A DNA stretch of 40,467 nt, from contig JALNXB010000011.1 of NCBI GenBank assembly GCA_023230585.1, forward strand, positions 1 through 40,467. The letters run 5' to 3'. The notes under the pieces are model-generated. The model was not told where the DNA came from, ran no database searches, and saw nothing but the letters and a program-made list of their open reading frames with translations. The DNA comes from a bacterium (GTDB lineage: Bacteria > Ratteibacteria > UBA8468 > B48-G9 > JAFGKM01). The position numbers and the translations under genes were made by a program. Below are positions 1-7,270 of the stretch, piece by piece (within the stretch, counting starts at the first letter, position 1; every line of letters begins with the position of its first letter).

Positions 1-104
1 CAACTACCCCCCCTCATCCTTTCTTGCCCTACGGGCTTCAGTCAGCGGGCTCACCGACTCGCCCTTTGTGCTATACAGTGCTCATTATTCTTCGCACCAG
101 CACT

Positions 105-125
105 CTTCTCCCTCAAGGGGAGAAG
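105..125. repeat. Palindrome, 8-base arms (CTTCTCCC / GGGAGAAG)
   Basis: Perfect inverted repeat with 8-base arms around a 5-base loop (TCAAG). A sister copy with one base changed in each arm (CCTCTCCC / GGGAGAGG) lies at 14624-14644. The compensatory change (T to C on one arm, A to G on the other) keeps pairing intact, which argues for a structured repeat family rather than chance similarity. Confidence 0.7.
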
Positions 126-135
126 GCAAAAAGGG

Positions 136-181
136 GAAGGTGTATGCACCGTAGTACCCAGAGAGAATAGACACCCCATAC
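136..181. repeat. 46-base exact direct repeat, copy 1
   Basis: Identical base for base to 399-444 in the same orientation, 263 bases downstream. It corresponds to one end of the longer 160-base repeat at 285-444, so it looks like a truncated third copy of that element. Confidence 0.85.
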
Positions 182-284
182 GCTTTTCTTTTATGCTTTT
201 AACCTTGCCTTTGTCTTTTCTTCGTTAAAAAAGTATGTGTCTATGAACGAATTACGAGGTGCTACTACAACTCAAGCAAGAATT

Positions 285-444
285 GGGCTGTTAACAAAAG
301 GTTTAGGCCTTTTGTTCCCCTACTCTGAGCCTGTTAAGCCCTTCGGAGATGTCTTCTATGCAGAAGGGTGAGTTCTCAGAGTGCCCGATTGTGGCGTAGA
401 AGGTGTATGCACCGTAGTACCCAGAGAGAATAGACACCCCATAC
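285..444 (-). repeat. 160-base repeat, copy A (inverted relative to 11700-11859)
   Basis: The reverse complement of this segment aligns over its full length to 11700-11859, with roughly 85% identity by eye and about one single-base indel. Both copies keep one open frame that ends in a shared run (residues LRVGEQK) followed by a stop. In that frame the copies share a run resembling YYGA.TFYATIGHSEN. The two copies flank the dgt-to-radical-SAM segment in opposite orientation. Confidence 0.8.
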
Positions 445-456
445 TTTTTTATTCTT

Positions 457-505
457 TATTTCTGCAAACCCGTAAGGCAGACCATCTGCTTTGGGTGGTG
501 TTCAC
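457..505. repeat. Short imperfect repeat, related to 28732-28780
   Basis: The segment beginning TTATTTCTGCAAA aligns in the same orientation with 28732-28780, with scattered substitutions across about 45 bases. Both copies sit in gene-free DNA next to other repeats. Function unknown. Confidence 0.55.
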
Positions 506-562
506 AAAGATTTACAATTAAGTCTTAATCGTCTTTGCTGTAAAATTTGTTGAAATCAATTT

Positions 563-1723
563 TTATACAGAGAAATCAGGGTCAAAGAGTTTCTGGTGTT
601 CAAGAAGAGCGTATCTATCTGTCATACCTGCTATATAATCGCAAATAACAATCTCTTTAGGTTCTCTTTCAATCTTTTTTTGAGTGTGAGGAGGTAGTTG
701 TTTAGGTTCGTCAATATAGGAATTGAAGAGATTTTCTATCACCCGTGCCGCTTTTTGTGCCATTCTTACTACCCTAAAATGAGAATACATATTATCTTCA
801 AGAAGTTTTCTCATCTGTATATGTTTCTCTTTTAATTCTTTTGAATGCGAAAGGATAGGCTCACTCTTTCTCACATCATCCACAGACGATATGCCTGAAC
901 GTTTAATATTTGACCAACTCTGTTCAACAAGGTCTTCAACAAGAAAATTTATCAGATTTCTTATTATAACGATTCTTTTGAGTTCATCGTTTAGGTTTTC
1001 TGTATAAGAAGCAGATTCTATATCTTTCCATAACTGAATATTTCTTAAATCCTGAAAAGATATCATACCCGACTTAAGCCCATCATCAAGGTCGTGGCAG
1101 GTGTAAGCAATTTCGTCTGCAAAATTGACTATCTGCGATTCGAGAGAAGGAGAAGGGTTTTTAACAAACTCTTCATATTCTGTATCTTCAGCGGGAAGAT
1201 CGTAACTTGTTATATGTTTTATTATTCCCTCCCTTACTTCAAAAGACAGATTTAATCCCTGAAACTGAGGGTACTTGTTTTCAAGTTTGTCAGCTATTCT
1301 TAATCCTTGCCTATTATGTTCAAAACCTTTAAAACCATTTTTAAGCATAAGACTATTAAGTATAGTTTCTCCGTTATGTCCAAAAGGTGTATGTCCAATA
1401 TCATGAGCTAATGATATTGCTTCAACAAGGTCTTCGTTAAGCCGTAAGATTCGCGCAATAGTTCTGGCAATCTGTTGAACTTCAAGGGTGTGTGTGAGTC
1501 GGTTTCTGTAGTAATCGCCTTCATGGTAAATAAAAACCTGTGTCTTATATTCAAGTCTTCTGAAAGCAGTTGAGTGGATAATCCTGTCTCTATCTCTCTG
1601 AAAAGGTGTTCTTAAAGGATGCTCTTTTTCAGAATATTTTCTACCGAGAGTTTCAAAAGATTTAACTGCGTACGCTGCAAGGTTTCTATGTTCAAATTCA
1701 TTTGTTTGATTATTATCTATCAT
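563..1723 (-). CDS. dgt: dGTPase-like HD-domain triphosphohydrolase
   Basis: A 386-aa cytosolic metal-dependent phosphohydrolase of the dGTPase (dGTP triphosphohydrolase) family, expected to hydrolyse dNTPs to deoxynucleosides and triphosphate and so help set the dNTP pool. The HD signature is visible: H78 (in RLTHTLEV), the H107-D108 pair followed by GHTPFGHNGE, and a later D in the NFADEIAYTCHD segment. The N-terminal RDRDRIIHSTAFRRLEYKTQ is typical of the type-2 dGTPase-like group, and the length fits that shorter group rather than the longer E. coli Dgt. The start overlaps the end of the upstream nlpD-like gene by 11 bases, so it is probably the last gene of an nth-nlpD-dgt operon. True substrate preference is not known from sequence. 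Confidence 0.92.
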   Translation of the reverse strand: MIDNNQTNEFEHRNLAAYAVKSFETLGRKYSEKEHPLRTPFQRDRDRIIHSTAFRRLEYKTQVFIYHEGDYYRNRLTHTLEVQQIARTIARILRLNEDLVEAISLAHDIGHTPFGHNGETILNSLMLKNGFKGFEHNRQGLRIADKLENKYPQFQGLNLSFEVREGIIKHITSYDLPAEDTEYEEFVKNPSPSLESQIVNFADEIAYTCHDLDDGLKSGMISFQDLRNIQLWKDIESASYTENLNDELKRIVIIRNLINFLVEDLVEQSWSNIKRSGISSVDDVRKSEPILSHSKELKEKHIQMRKLLEDNMYSHFRVVRMAQKAARVIENLFNSYIDEPKQLPPHTQKKIEREPKEIVICDYIAGMTDRYALLEHQKLFDPDFSV

Positions 1724-2552
1724 TTTTCTCCTGCTGAGGTAAATAAAATAAAGGATTCACAGAAACACTCCCAACACGTATCTCAAAATGTAGGTATCTT
1801 ATTCTGTGTGTACCGCTTTTGATTTTTGCTATTGTGGCGCCCTTATTGATATTATCGCCTGCCTTAACAAGTATTTCTATATCGTGAGCATATACAGTAA
1901 AAATATTGTTCTTATGTTCCAGAATAATAGTTTCTTGATGTTTTGAGGTTGTGCCTGCAAAAACCACTTTGCCAGCATCTGAGGCTACAATTTCTTTTGA
2001 AGGTTGTACTATAATATCTATACCTTGATTATTCAACTCCCCAAAATTACAGACGATTCTACCATTGGTTGGCCATAAAAAAACTTTATTACTAATAATT
2101 GGTGAAGGTTGTTCAGGTATACTTGTTTCGGATGTTTGTTGTTGTGACGGAGCAACCTGCTGAACAGTCTGTTGTTTGTCTGTTTTTGAACTGGTGGTAG
2201 CAGTTTCTGGCGGTGTTAAAGCATAGTTTGGTTGGGTCTTGTTTGTGGCAGGGATTCGAAGTCTTTGACCTATAGATAATCCTTCTGCCTTCATAGAGTT
2301 AGCTATTTTTATTTTGTCAACCCCTTTTAATATATCTTCAGTACTTGCAGGTTCATAATAGTATTTAGAGATTCTAAAAAGGTTTTCTCCACCTCTAACG
2401 TAATGTAAAGCCTCTTTAGTAGCAATCTGTTCAACAGGGGCAGAATTAGTGCTTCCAGTAGTGCTGCATCCAGTAGTAAGTATAAGAAGAATGATTAGCA
2501 TTTTAAGTTTTTTTGGTAAAACAATATTTTTGGTTACATTTTTATATTTCAT
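1713..2552 (-). CDS. nlpD: NlpD-like lipoprotein: LysM plus degenerate LytM/M23 domain
   Basis: A 279-aa predicted lipoprotein with a basic N-terminus, a hydrophobic segment (about residues 16-28) and a lipobox LTTGC. A LysM peptidoglycan-binding domain follows (about 50-102, HYVRGGENLF to LSIGQRLRIP), then a Q/T/P-rich linker and a C-terminal M23/LytM fold ending in HFEIRVGSVSVNPLFYLP. Two zinc-ligand positions of active M23 peptidases appear changed: the first His is Asn (NQGIDI) and the HLH motif is YLH. This matches the E. coli NlpD pattern (NKGIDI, RLHFEIR), whose LytM domain activates an amidase rather than cutting peptidoglycan. The likely role is therefore activation of an AmiC-type amidase at division. 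The start overlaps the nth stop (ATGA) and has no Shine-Dalgarno, so it is probably translated by reinitiation. Confidence 0.88.
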   Translation of the reverse strand: MKYKNVTKNIVLPKKLKMLIILLILTTGCSTTGSTNSAPVEQIATKEALHYVRGGENLFRISKYYYEPASTEDILKGVDKIKIANSMKAEGLSIGQRLRIPATNKTQPNYALTPPETATTSSKTDKQQTVQQVAPSQQQTSETSIPEQPSPIISNKVFLWPTNGRIVCNFGELNNQGIDIIVQPSKEIVASDAGKVVFAGTTSKHQETIILEHKNNIFTVYAHDIEILVKAGDNINKGATIAKIKSGTHRIRYLHFEIRVGSVSVNPLFYLPQQEKNDR

Positions 2553-3193
2553 TTTTGTGTTTTTAGTGTATTTTTAAAGTAAGGGCAGAGAGTATCTAAT
2601 TTACAAATATGACATTTGGGGTTTCTTGCAATACACACTTTTCTGCCATGTAAGATAAGTTGCATTGAAAAATCTATCCAATGTTTTTGTGGAATCAACT
2701 CCATAAGGTCGACTTCAATTTTTTCAGGTTTAGTTTCTTCTGTTAGACCAAGCCGAAACGAGAGTCTTTTAACGTGGGTATCAACAACAAATCCTTCAGT
2801 TTTTCCAAAAGCCTCGCCCAGAACAACATTTGCTGTTTTTCTGGCAACACCGGGTAAAGTAATAAGTTCTTCCATTGAATCTGGAACTTGGCCTTGAAAA
2901 TTCTTTAACAGTAACTGAGAAAGAGTTTTAATGTTCTTTCCTTTAGTTTTATAATAGTTGACCGATCTTATTTCATTTTGTATATCTTCAACGGGCGCCT
3001 TTGCAAATTGGTCTACTGTCCTATATTTTTTGAAAAGTCCAGGTGTAACCATATTAACTCTTTCATCGGTTGTTTGGGCAGATAGTATTGTAGCAATAAG
3101 CATCTGTAAAGGTGTCTGATATTTTAAAGCACTCTTCGCATTTGGGTACTCAGAATCGAGTATTTTAATAATTTGTTTCACAGAGTTTTTCAT
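2549..3193 (-). CDS. nth: Endonuclease III (DNA glycosylase/AP lyase)
   Basis: A 214-aa base-excision repair enzyme that removes oxidised pyrimidines and cleaves at AP sites. The helix-hairpin-helix LPGVARKTANVVLGEAFG carries the catalytic lysine (K119), and the catalytic aspartate is D138 in FVVDTHVKRL. The C-terminal [4Fe-4S] loop has the exact Cx6Cx2Cx5C spacing (CIARNPKCHICKLDTLC). Length matches E. coli Nth. It heads the nth-nlpD-dgt group. There is no Shine-Dalgarno, and a -35/-10 pair ends only 6 bases before the ATG, so the message is likely leaderless. Confidence 0.97.
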   Translation of the reverse strand: MKNSVKQIIKILDSEYPNAKSALKYQTPLQMLIATILSAQTTDERVNMVTPGLFKKYRTVDQFAKAPVEDIQNEIRSVNYYKTKGKNIKTLSQLLLKNFQGQVPDSMEELITLPGVARKTANVVLGEAFGKTEGFVVDTHVKRLSFRLGLTEETKPEKIEVDLMELIPQKHWIDFSMQLILHGRKVCIARNPKCHICKLDTLCPYFKNTLKTQK

Positions 3194-3199
3194 ATTTAA

Positions 3200-3228
3200 A
3201 TTTTACAATATTAAGATTATTTTTTCAA
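3200..3228 (-). promoter_or_regulatory. Promoter for nth, probably leaderless
   Basis: On the minus strand, TTGAAA (3223-3228) and TAAAAT (3200-3205) are separated by 17 bases. Only 6 bases lie between the -10 and the nth ATG, so a start about 7 bases downstream of the -10 would fall on or next to the start codon. No ribosome-binding site is visible. Confidence 0.6.
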
Positions 3229-3241
3229 TTTCATACAAAAA

Positions 3242-4795
3242 TCATTGTTTCAATACTGGCGGTTTCTCTTTTTCCATACCTTTGAAATCTATACAATCAT
3301 AGAAGAAAAAAGTCATCAAAGGTTCGCCTTTTTCATTTCTTATATGATAATCTTCAATAAGTTCTACCTTAGAAAATAGGGTTTGTAGCATCTCTTCGCA
3401 CCTTCTATCTTCGTCTACAAATATAGCGTTCATACCTTTCTTTTCATTAATATCTTGCCAGAAATAGTAGCCGTGCCCAACTTTTGTTCTTTGAAAAATC
3501 ATATAAACTTGTTCCTGTTGTGGGTTATAAAATTCAAGGTATGAAGCCAACGCAAACCCTCTACCTATCAAAAAATAGTTTTCATTGTTAGGTATTGAAC
3601 TTTTTATATCTCCAAGTTTTTTCCCAACTTTAGAGGGAAAATTAGACAAAAAAGATTCAAACTCGTTCTTAGCATTTGTATTAAAAGGTATTTTGAGAAG
3701 CATATTTTTTATTAAAGGAATAGAATGGAGCAGTAAGGTAATACAAATAGCGGTTACAAGAGACGTTGAAAAAAACGCCTTTATAGGTCTGTTAAATTTA
3801 TTTTTATGAATAAAATATGGTAGTCCAGCAATGATAGTTAAATAACCAGTACCCACCCAATGGGGTGCGGGAATCTCAATAAACAAAGAATATAGTCCAA
3901 AAAAAAGGAGTGCAGGGTAAGAAAAAGATAACAAAAAAAACAGTTCTTTATTATTCTTGAACACCCCTTCAATAAATATTTTTACAAACCCGTATAAAAG
4001 AAAGATTAACATTAATGGAGATATAATCCCTGCTTGAGCCCCTATATGTTTAATAAGGTTATAAAAATTTATTGAAATAGAAGCAGAGGTTCTTGTTCGA
4101 CTAAAAAAATTTAATAGAAAACTTGCCCATTCATTTTGTGAGTTCCATATTATTACAGGCATAGATACCAACAGGCCAATCAAAAGAAAAGTGTAAGGGC
4201 AGGGGGTTTTAAGGCACTTTCTTTTCTCTTTTGAAACTACCAAATAAAGAAATAGCGATAAAGGTATAAACATTATTAGGTATTTGGAATTAAATCCAAG
4301 CCCAAAAGTTATTCCTGCAAGATACCAACAGAGATGTTTTTCTTTAATTATTGCTTGGTAAAGCAGATATACAGATAAAATGTAAAAAAATATGAGCGGT
4401 GCTTCCACTCCAGATAACAACCCAGCAAAAGCATAACCAGGTATAAGCATAACCATTAAAGCAGAAAAAAAAGCGGCTTTTTTATTACCTTGAGTAACCT
4501 CTTTAGTTAACAAGTAAGAGATGTAAGCAGAAAATGCCATTAAAATTGCAACAAAAGTTCTAACAGCAAACTCAGTGTTTCCAAACAATTTAGTTGATAC
4601 GTAAATCATAAAAGGGGCAAAAGGGGGAGTGTCATAAAAAGATAAGGCAAGATGTCTACTACATACCCAAAGATACGCCTCATCAGCAGAGAGTGGTAAA
4701 AGTGTGATATAGAAGAACCTAAAAAGAGTAGTAAGAGCAATCAAAAAGAAGGTTAAAACTCCGTAATTTATTTTAGTTCTGTTTGTTATATCCAT
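3242..4795 (-). CDS. GT39-type membrane glycosyltransferase (ArnT/PMT family)
   Basis: A 517-aa polytopic membrane protein with about ten or more hydrophobic segments. The first periplasmic loop contains the acidic pair typical of GT-C enzymes (SADEAYLW, D38-E39) followed by YDTPPFAPFMIY, as in ArnT/dolichyl-phosphate-mannosyltransferase-like proteins. The family moves sugars from polyprenyl-phosphate donors onto lipid A, proteins or glycans on the outer face of the inner membrane; the acceptor cannot be read from this sequence. A soluble C-terminal part (about 385-517) follows the last membrane segment. The gene is divergent from mreB and sits 48 bases upstream of nth. It has no Shine-Dalgarno, and its promoter lies 8 bases from the ATG. 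Confidence 0.85.
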   Translation of the reverse strand: MDITNRTKINYGVLTFFLIALTTLFRFFYITLLPLSADEAYLWVCSRHLALSFYDTPPFAPFMIYVSTKLFGNTEFAVRTFVAILMAFSAYISYLLTKEVTQGNKKAAFFSALMVMLIPGYAFAGLLSGVEAPLIFFYILSVYLLYQAIIKEKHLCWYLAGITFGLGFNSKYLIMFIPLSLFLYLVVSKEKRKCLKTPCPYTFLLIGLLVSMPVIIWNSQNEWASFLLNFFSRTRTSASISINFYNLIKHIGAQAGIISPLMLIFLLYGFVKIFIEGVFKNNKELFFLLSFSYPALLFFGLYSLFIEIPAPHWVGTGYLTIIAGLPYFIHKNKFNRPIKAFFSTSLVTAICITLLLHSIPLIKNMLLKIPFNTNAKNEFESFLSNFPSKVGKKLGDIKSSIPNNENYFLIGRGFALASYLEFYNPQQEQVYMIFQRTKVGHGYYFWQDINEKKGMNAIFVDEDRRCEEMLQTLFSKVELIEDYHIRNEKGEPLMTFFFYDCIDFKGMEKEKPPVLKQ

Positions 4796-4803
4796 TAGTT
4801 GTA

Positions 4804-4832
4804 ATTATAATACAATTATGGTTTAAGTTCAA
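4804..4832 (-). promoter_or_regulatory. Promoter for the GT39 gene, probably leaderless
   Basis: On the minus strand, TTGAAC (4827-4832) and TATAAT (4804-4809) are 17 bases apart. Only 8 bases separate the -10 from the ATG at 4795, so the expected transcript has a 5' leader of zero to two bases. Confidence 0.65.
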
Positions 4833-4930
4833 AAAAGTGTGGTATTTCCTCTTATTTGGGGTAGCGTAGTATCTATTTTATGAAGGTCTAACCGATGTCT
4901 TTAGTTAATACAGAAAAAACTTTTTTGATT

Positions 4931-4960
4931 TTGTAAGAATTTTCAAATTAATGTTATAAT
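4931..4960 (+). promoter_or_regulatory. Extended -10 promoter for the mreB operon
   Basis: TTGTAA (4931-4936), an 18-base spacer, then TATAAT (4955-4960) preceded by TGT, giving an extended -10 (TGnTATAAT). The predicted start near 4967 leaves a leader of about 65 bases to the mreB ATG. A strong ribosome-binding site (AGGGGAG, 5021-5027) precedes that ATG. Confidence 0.7.
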
Positions 4961-5032
4961 TAATAGTATTAAATGGATGTTTATATTAAAATCTAATCAA
5001 TTACTTTCAACAAGAATAAGAGGGGAGAAAAA

Positions 5033-6061
5033 ATGATATCCAGATTTCTTAGATTTTTTTCAAACGATTTAGGTATTGACTTGGGGACTGCAAACACCTG
5101 TGTATACGTTAATGGTAAAGGAGTTATCCTTCAAGAACCTTCTATAGTTGCCATAGATATTAACACCAAAGAGATAAAGGCAACAGGTAGCGAAGCAAAA
5201 AGAATGGTCGGAAAAACTCCGTCTAACATTGTTGCAATGAAACCTATGAAAGATGGCGTTATTGCTGATTTTGAAGCCTGTGAGTCTATGTTGAGACATT
5301 TTATAACAAAGGTATTAACCCCAAGACATAGGTTTGTTATACCTCCTAAAATTATCATATCGGTTCCTTCTGGTATCACAAGTGTTGAAAGGCGAGCTGT
5401 TAAAGAAACGGCTACCAAAGCAGGGGCAAGAATGGTAAGACTTGTTGAAGAGCCGATGGCTTCAGCAGTTGGTGTTGGGTTACCTGTCGCAGAACCTTGT
5501 GGAAGTTTTATTCTTGACATAGGTGGCGGAACAACAGAGATGGCAGTTATTTCTCTTGGTGGGATAGTTCTTCCTAAAAGTTTGAGAGTTGCAGGTAACG
5601 AAATGGATGAGGCTATTATTGAATACCTTAAGAAAAAATATAACCTATTAATAGGTGAGAAGACTGCAGAAAACATAAAAATAAAGATTGGTTCTGCTTC
5701 ACCTCTTGAGGAGGAGTTAACCCTTGATGTAAACGGTAGAAGTCTTGTAGAAGGACTACCTAAAATGGTTAAAATACATTCAGAGGAGATAAGGGAAGCA
5801 TTAAAAGATACCCTTTTTAATATAGTTAGTGCAGTAAGGGACCTTCTTGAGGAGACACCACCAGAACTATCTAGTGATTTAATAGATAGAGGGTTAACTA
5901 TTGCAGGCGGCGGTGCATTGTTAAAAGGTATTGATAAACTTATTTCTCAAGAAACAAAACTGCCTGTTTTTATTGCAGATGAACCTCTTACAGCGGTTGT
6001 TAGGGGTACAGGTAAAATGCTTGAAGAATTTCAATATTTCAAACAATTTCCGAGCGATTGA
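5033..6061 (+). CDS. mreB: Rod-shape actin homologue MreB
   Basis: A 342-aa bacterial actin that polymerises under the inner membrane and orients lateral-wall synthesis. The phosphate-1 loop (GIDLGTANTCVYVNGKG), the phosphate-2 region (LDIGGGTTEMAVISLGG) and the adenosine motif (TIAGGGALLKGID) are all present, and length is normal for MreB. The start is supported by AGGGGAG at the proper distance. It is the first gene of mreB-mreC-mreD-mrdA-rodA-radical SAM and follows the extended -10 promoter. The sequence looks intact and ordinary. Confidence 0.98.
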   Translation: MISRFLRFFSNDLGIDLGTANTCVYVNGKGVILQEPSIVAIDINTKEIKATGSEAKRMVGKTPSNIVAMKPMKDGVIADFEACESMLRHFITKVLTPRHRFVIPPKIIISVPSGITSVERRAVKETATKAGARMVRLVEEPMASAVGVGLPVAEPCGSFILDIGGGTTEMAVISLGGIVLPKSLRVAGNEMDEAIIEYLKKKYNLLIGEKTAENIKIKIGSASPLEEELTLDVNGRSLVEGLPKMVKIHSEEIREALKDTLFNIVSAVRDLLEETPPELSSDLIDRGLTIAGGGALLKGIDKLISQETKLPVFIADEPLTAVVRGTGKMLEEFQYFKQFPSD

Positions 6062-6114
6062 CAAAAGATAAAATAATTTAAAATTAATCAACGTTTTAAT
6101 ATAAAGAGACTAAT

Positions 6115-6786
6115 ATGATATGGTGTTTCAGGAGGGAAATAATATTTGCAATGTGCCTGTTTTTCTCTATACTTTTAACAGGTAGAAGTTATGTAAACAA
6201 GATTAAATCTATTGAAAAAGAAGGGTTTGTTAAGGAAAAAATAAACTACGGAGAGTTGATTGCTGAAAATGCAAGGTTAAGAGAAATTCTTAATATAAAG
6301 AAAAAAGAGACCTATTTTTCTTCATTTGCGGTAGGTGGTGTTACTTCAGTAAACCCGTACGTTTTTCCTGCAGAAATTTTTGTAAACAAAGGTTCGGATG
6401 ACGGTATAAGGGAAGGTATGTGTGCGGTTTCAAAGGAACTTTTTCTTGTTGGGCGAGTAACAGATGTTAAAAAAAACTCTTCTAAAATAACAACAATTTT
6501 TAACTCATCCTCTAAAGTGAGCGTTATCGTTGAAACAACTGAAGAAATAGGAATAATGGAAGGCGGGACTGTTCCTCTCTGTCCTCTAAAATTTATAAGT
6601 AATGAAAGTAAGATTAAAAAAAAAGATAGGATATTAACCTCTGGATATAGCGATTTTTTCCCAAAAGGTCTTATTGTTGGAGAAGTGGTTACTGTCACAA
6701 AAGTCCCAGATTCTCTTTTTTTTCATATACAAGTTAAACCATACACCTGCGTTTCTCGTATGGACGAGGTGCTTATAGGTGAATAG
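6115..6786 (+). CDS. mreC: Rod-shape protein MreC
   Basis: A 223-aa bitopic inner-membrane protein that links the MreB filament to PBP2 in the periplasm. It has one N-terminal membrane segment (about residues 6-23), a short coiled-coil stretch (about 25-60, ending in LIAENARLREILNIKK), and a beta-rich C-terminal domain with the MreC motifs NKGSDDGIREGMCAV, LVGRVTDV and DRILTSGYSDFFPKGLIVGEV. It is shorter than E. coli MreC (367 aa), with a compact coiled coil and no C-terminal extension. The stop overlaps the GTG start of mreD by 8 bases. Confidence 0.93.
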   Translation: MIWCFRREIIFAMCLFFSILLTGRSYVNKIKSIEKEGFVKEKINYGELIAENARLREILNIKKKETYFSSFAVGGVTSVNPYVFPAEIFVNKGSDDGIREGMCAVSKELFLVGRVTDVKKNSSKITTIFNSSSKVSVIVETTEEIGIMEGGTVPLCPLKFISNESKIKKKDRILTSGYSDFFPKGLIVGEVVTVTKVPDSLFFHIQVKPYTCVSRMDEVLIGE

Positions 6787-7270
6787 AAGATTTATAATAA
6801 AAATTATTGAACAATTATTTATCGTTTGTAGTCTACAATTTTTCTTGTTAGTCTATTTGAAATCATCGGTTATTCCTTCTTTTTTTCTTGTATGGTTGAT
6901 GGTACTCACTTGGGACGGGAACATAGAAATAGCACTTTTATTTGCTTTAATTACTGGTATACTTCACGATATTTTTTCTCACGGAGTTTTAGGAACTACA
7001 AGTATATGTTTCCTTATACTTGTCTATTTGAATAGTTTTTTAAAATTGAAAAGTATACTTGGCAGGTCTGTTCTTGTTTTTTTTATGAGCATTATCTACT
7101 TCCTTGTTGTTCTTTTTAAACCAGATAAAGGGTTTTTGTGGACTTTTATACCGTTAGCTAAGTATTCGTTAATATTTGCTTTTTATAATAGTGTAATATT
7201 TTTCTTAATTGAATGGGTGATGAGAAGATACAGATGGAAATGGAAAAAGGATTATTTGGGAATACCATAA
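6779..7270 (+). CDS. mreD: Rod-shape protein MreD
   Basis: A 163-aa inner-membrane protein with about five hydrophobic segments. The position between mreC and mrdA, the size and the segment LLFALITGILHDIFSHGVLGTTSICFLIL match MreD. It begins with GTG inside the mreC 3' end. MreD is a membrane partner of MreC/PBP2 with no known catalytic activity. The family is poorly conserved in sequence, so the call rests partly on gene order. Confidence 0.9.
   Translation: MNRRFIIKIIEQLFIVCSLQFFLLVYLKSSVIPSFFLVWLMVLTWDGNIEIALLFALITGILHDIFSHGVLGTTSICFLILVYLNSFLKLKSILGRSVLVFFMSIIYFLVVLFKPDKGFLWTFIPLAKYSLIFAFYNSVIFFLIEWVMRRYRWKWKKDYLGIP

Larger units (their letters stand above)
1..562. other. Repeat-rich non-coding region at window start
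   Basis: No supportable gene lies in these 562 bases. The stretch holds a palindrome at 105-125, a 46-base sequence present twice (136-181 and 399-444), a longer 160-base repeat copy (285-444) related to one at 11700-11859, and a short repeat (457-505) related to 28732-28780. Bases are richer in G+C than in the coding regions. The rest, including 505-562 downstream of the dGTPase-like gene, shows no clear hairpin-plus-T terminator. That the window starts in repeats would fit a contig edge, which is inference. Confidence 0.7.

Noticed and set aside
285..444. Copy A of the 160-base repeat as a real small gene
   Set aside because: The frame lacks a convincing start and ribosome-binding site, and differences between copies are not concentrated at silent positions. 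It is kept as a repeat with a possible coding past.
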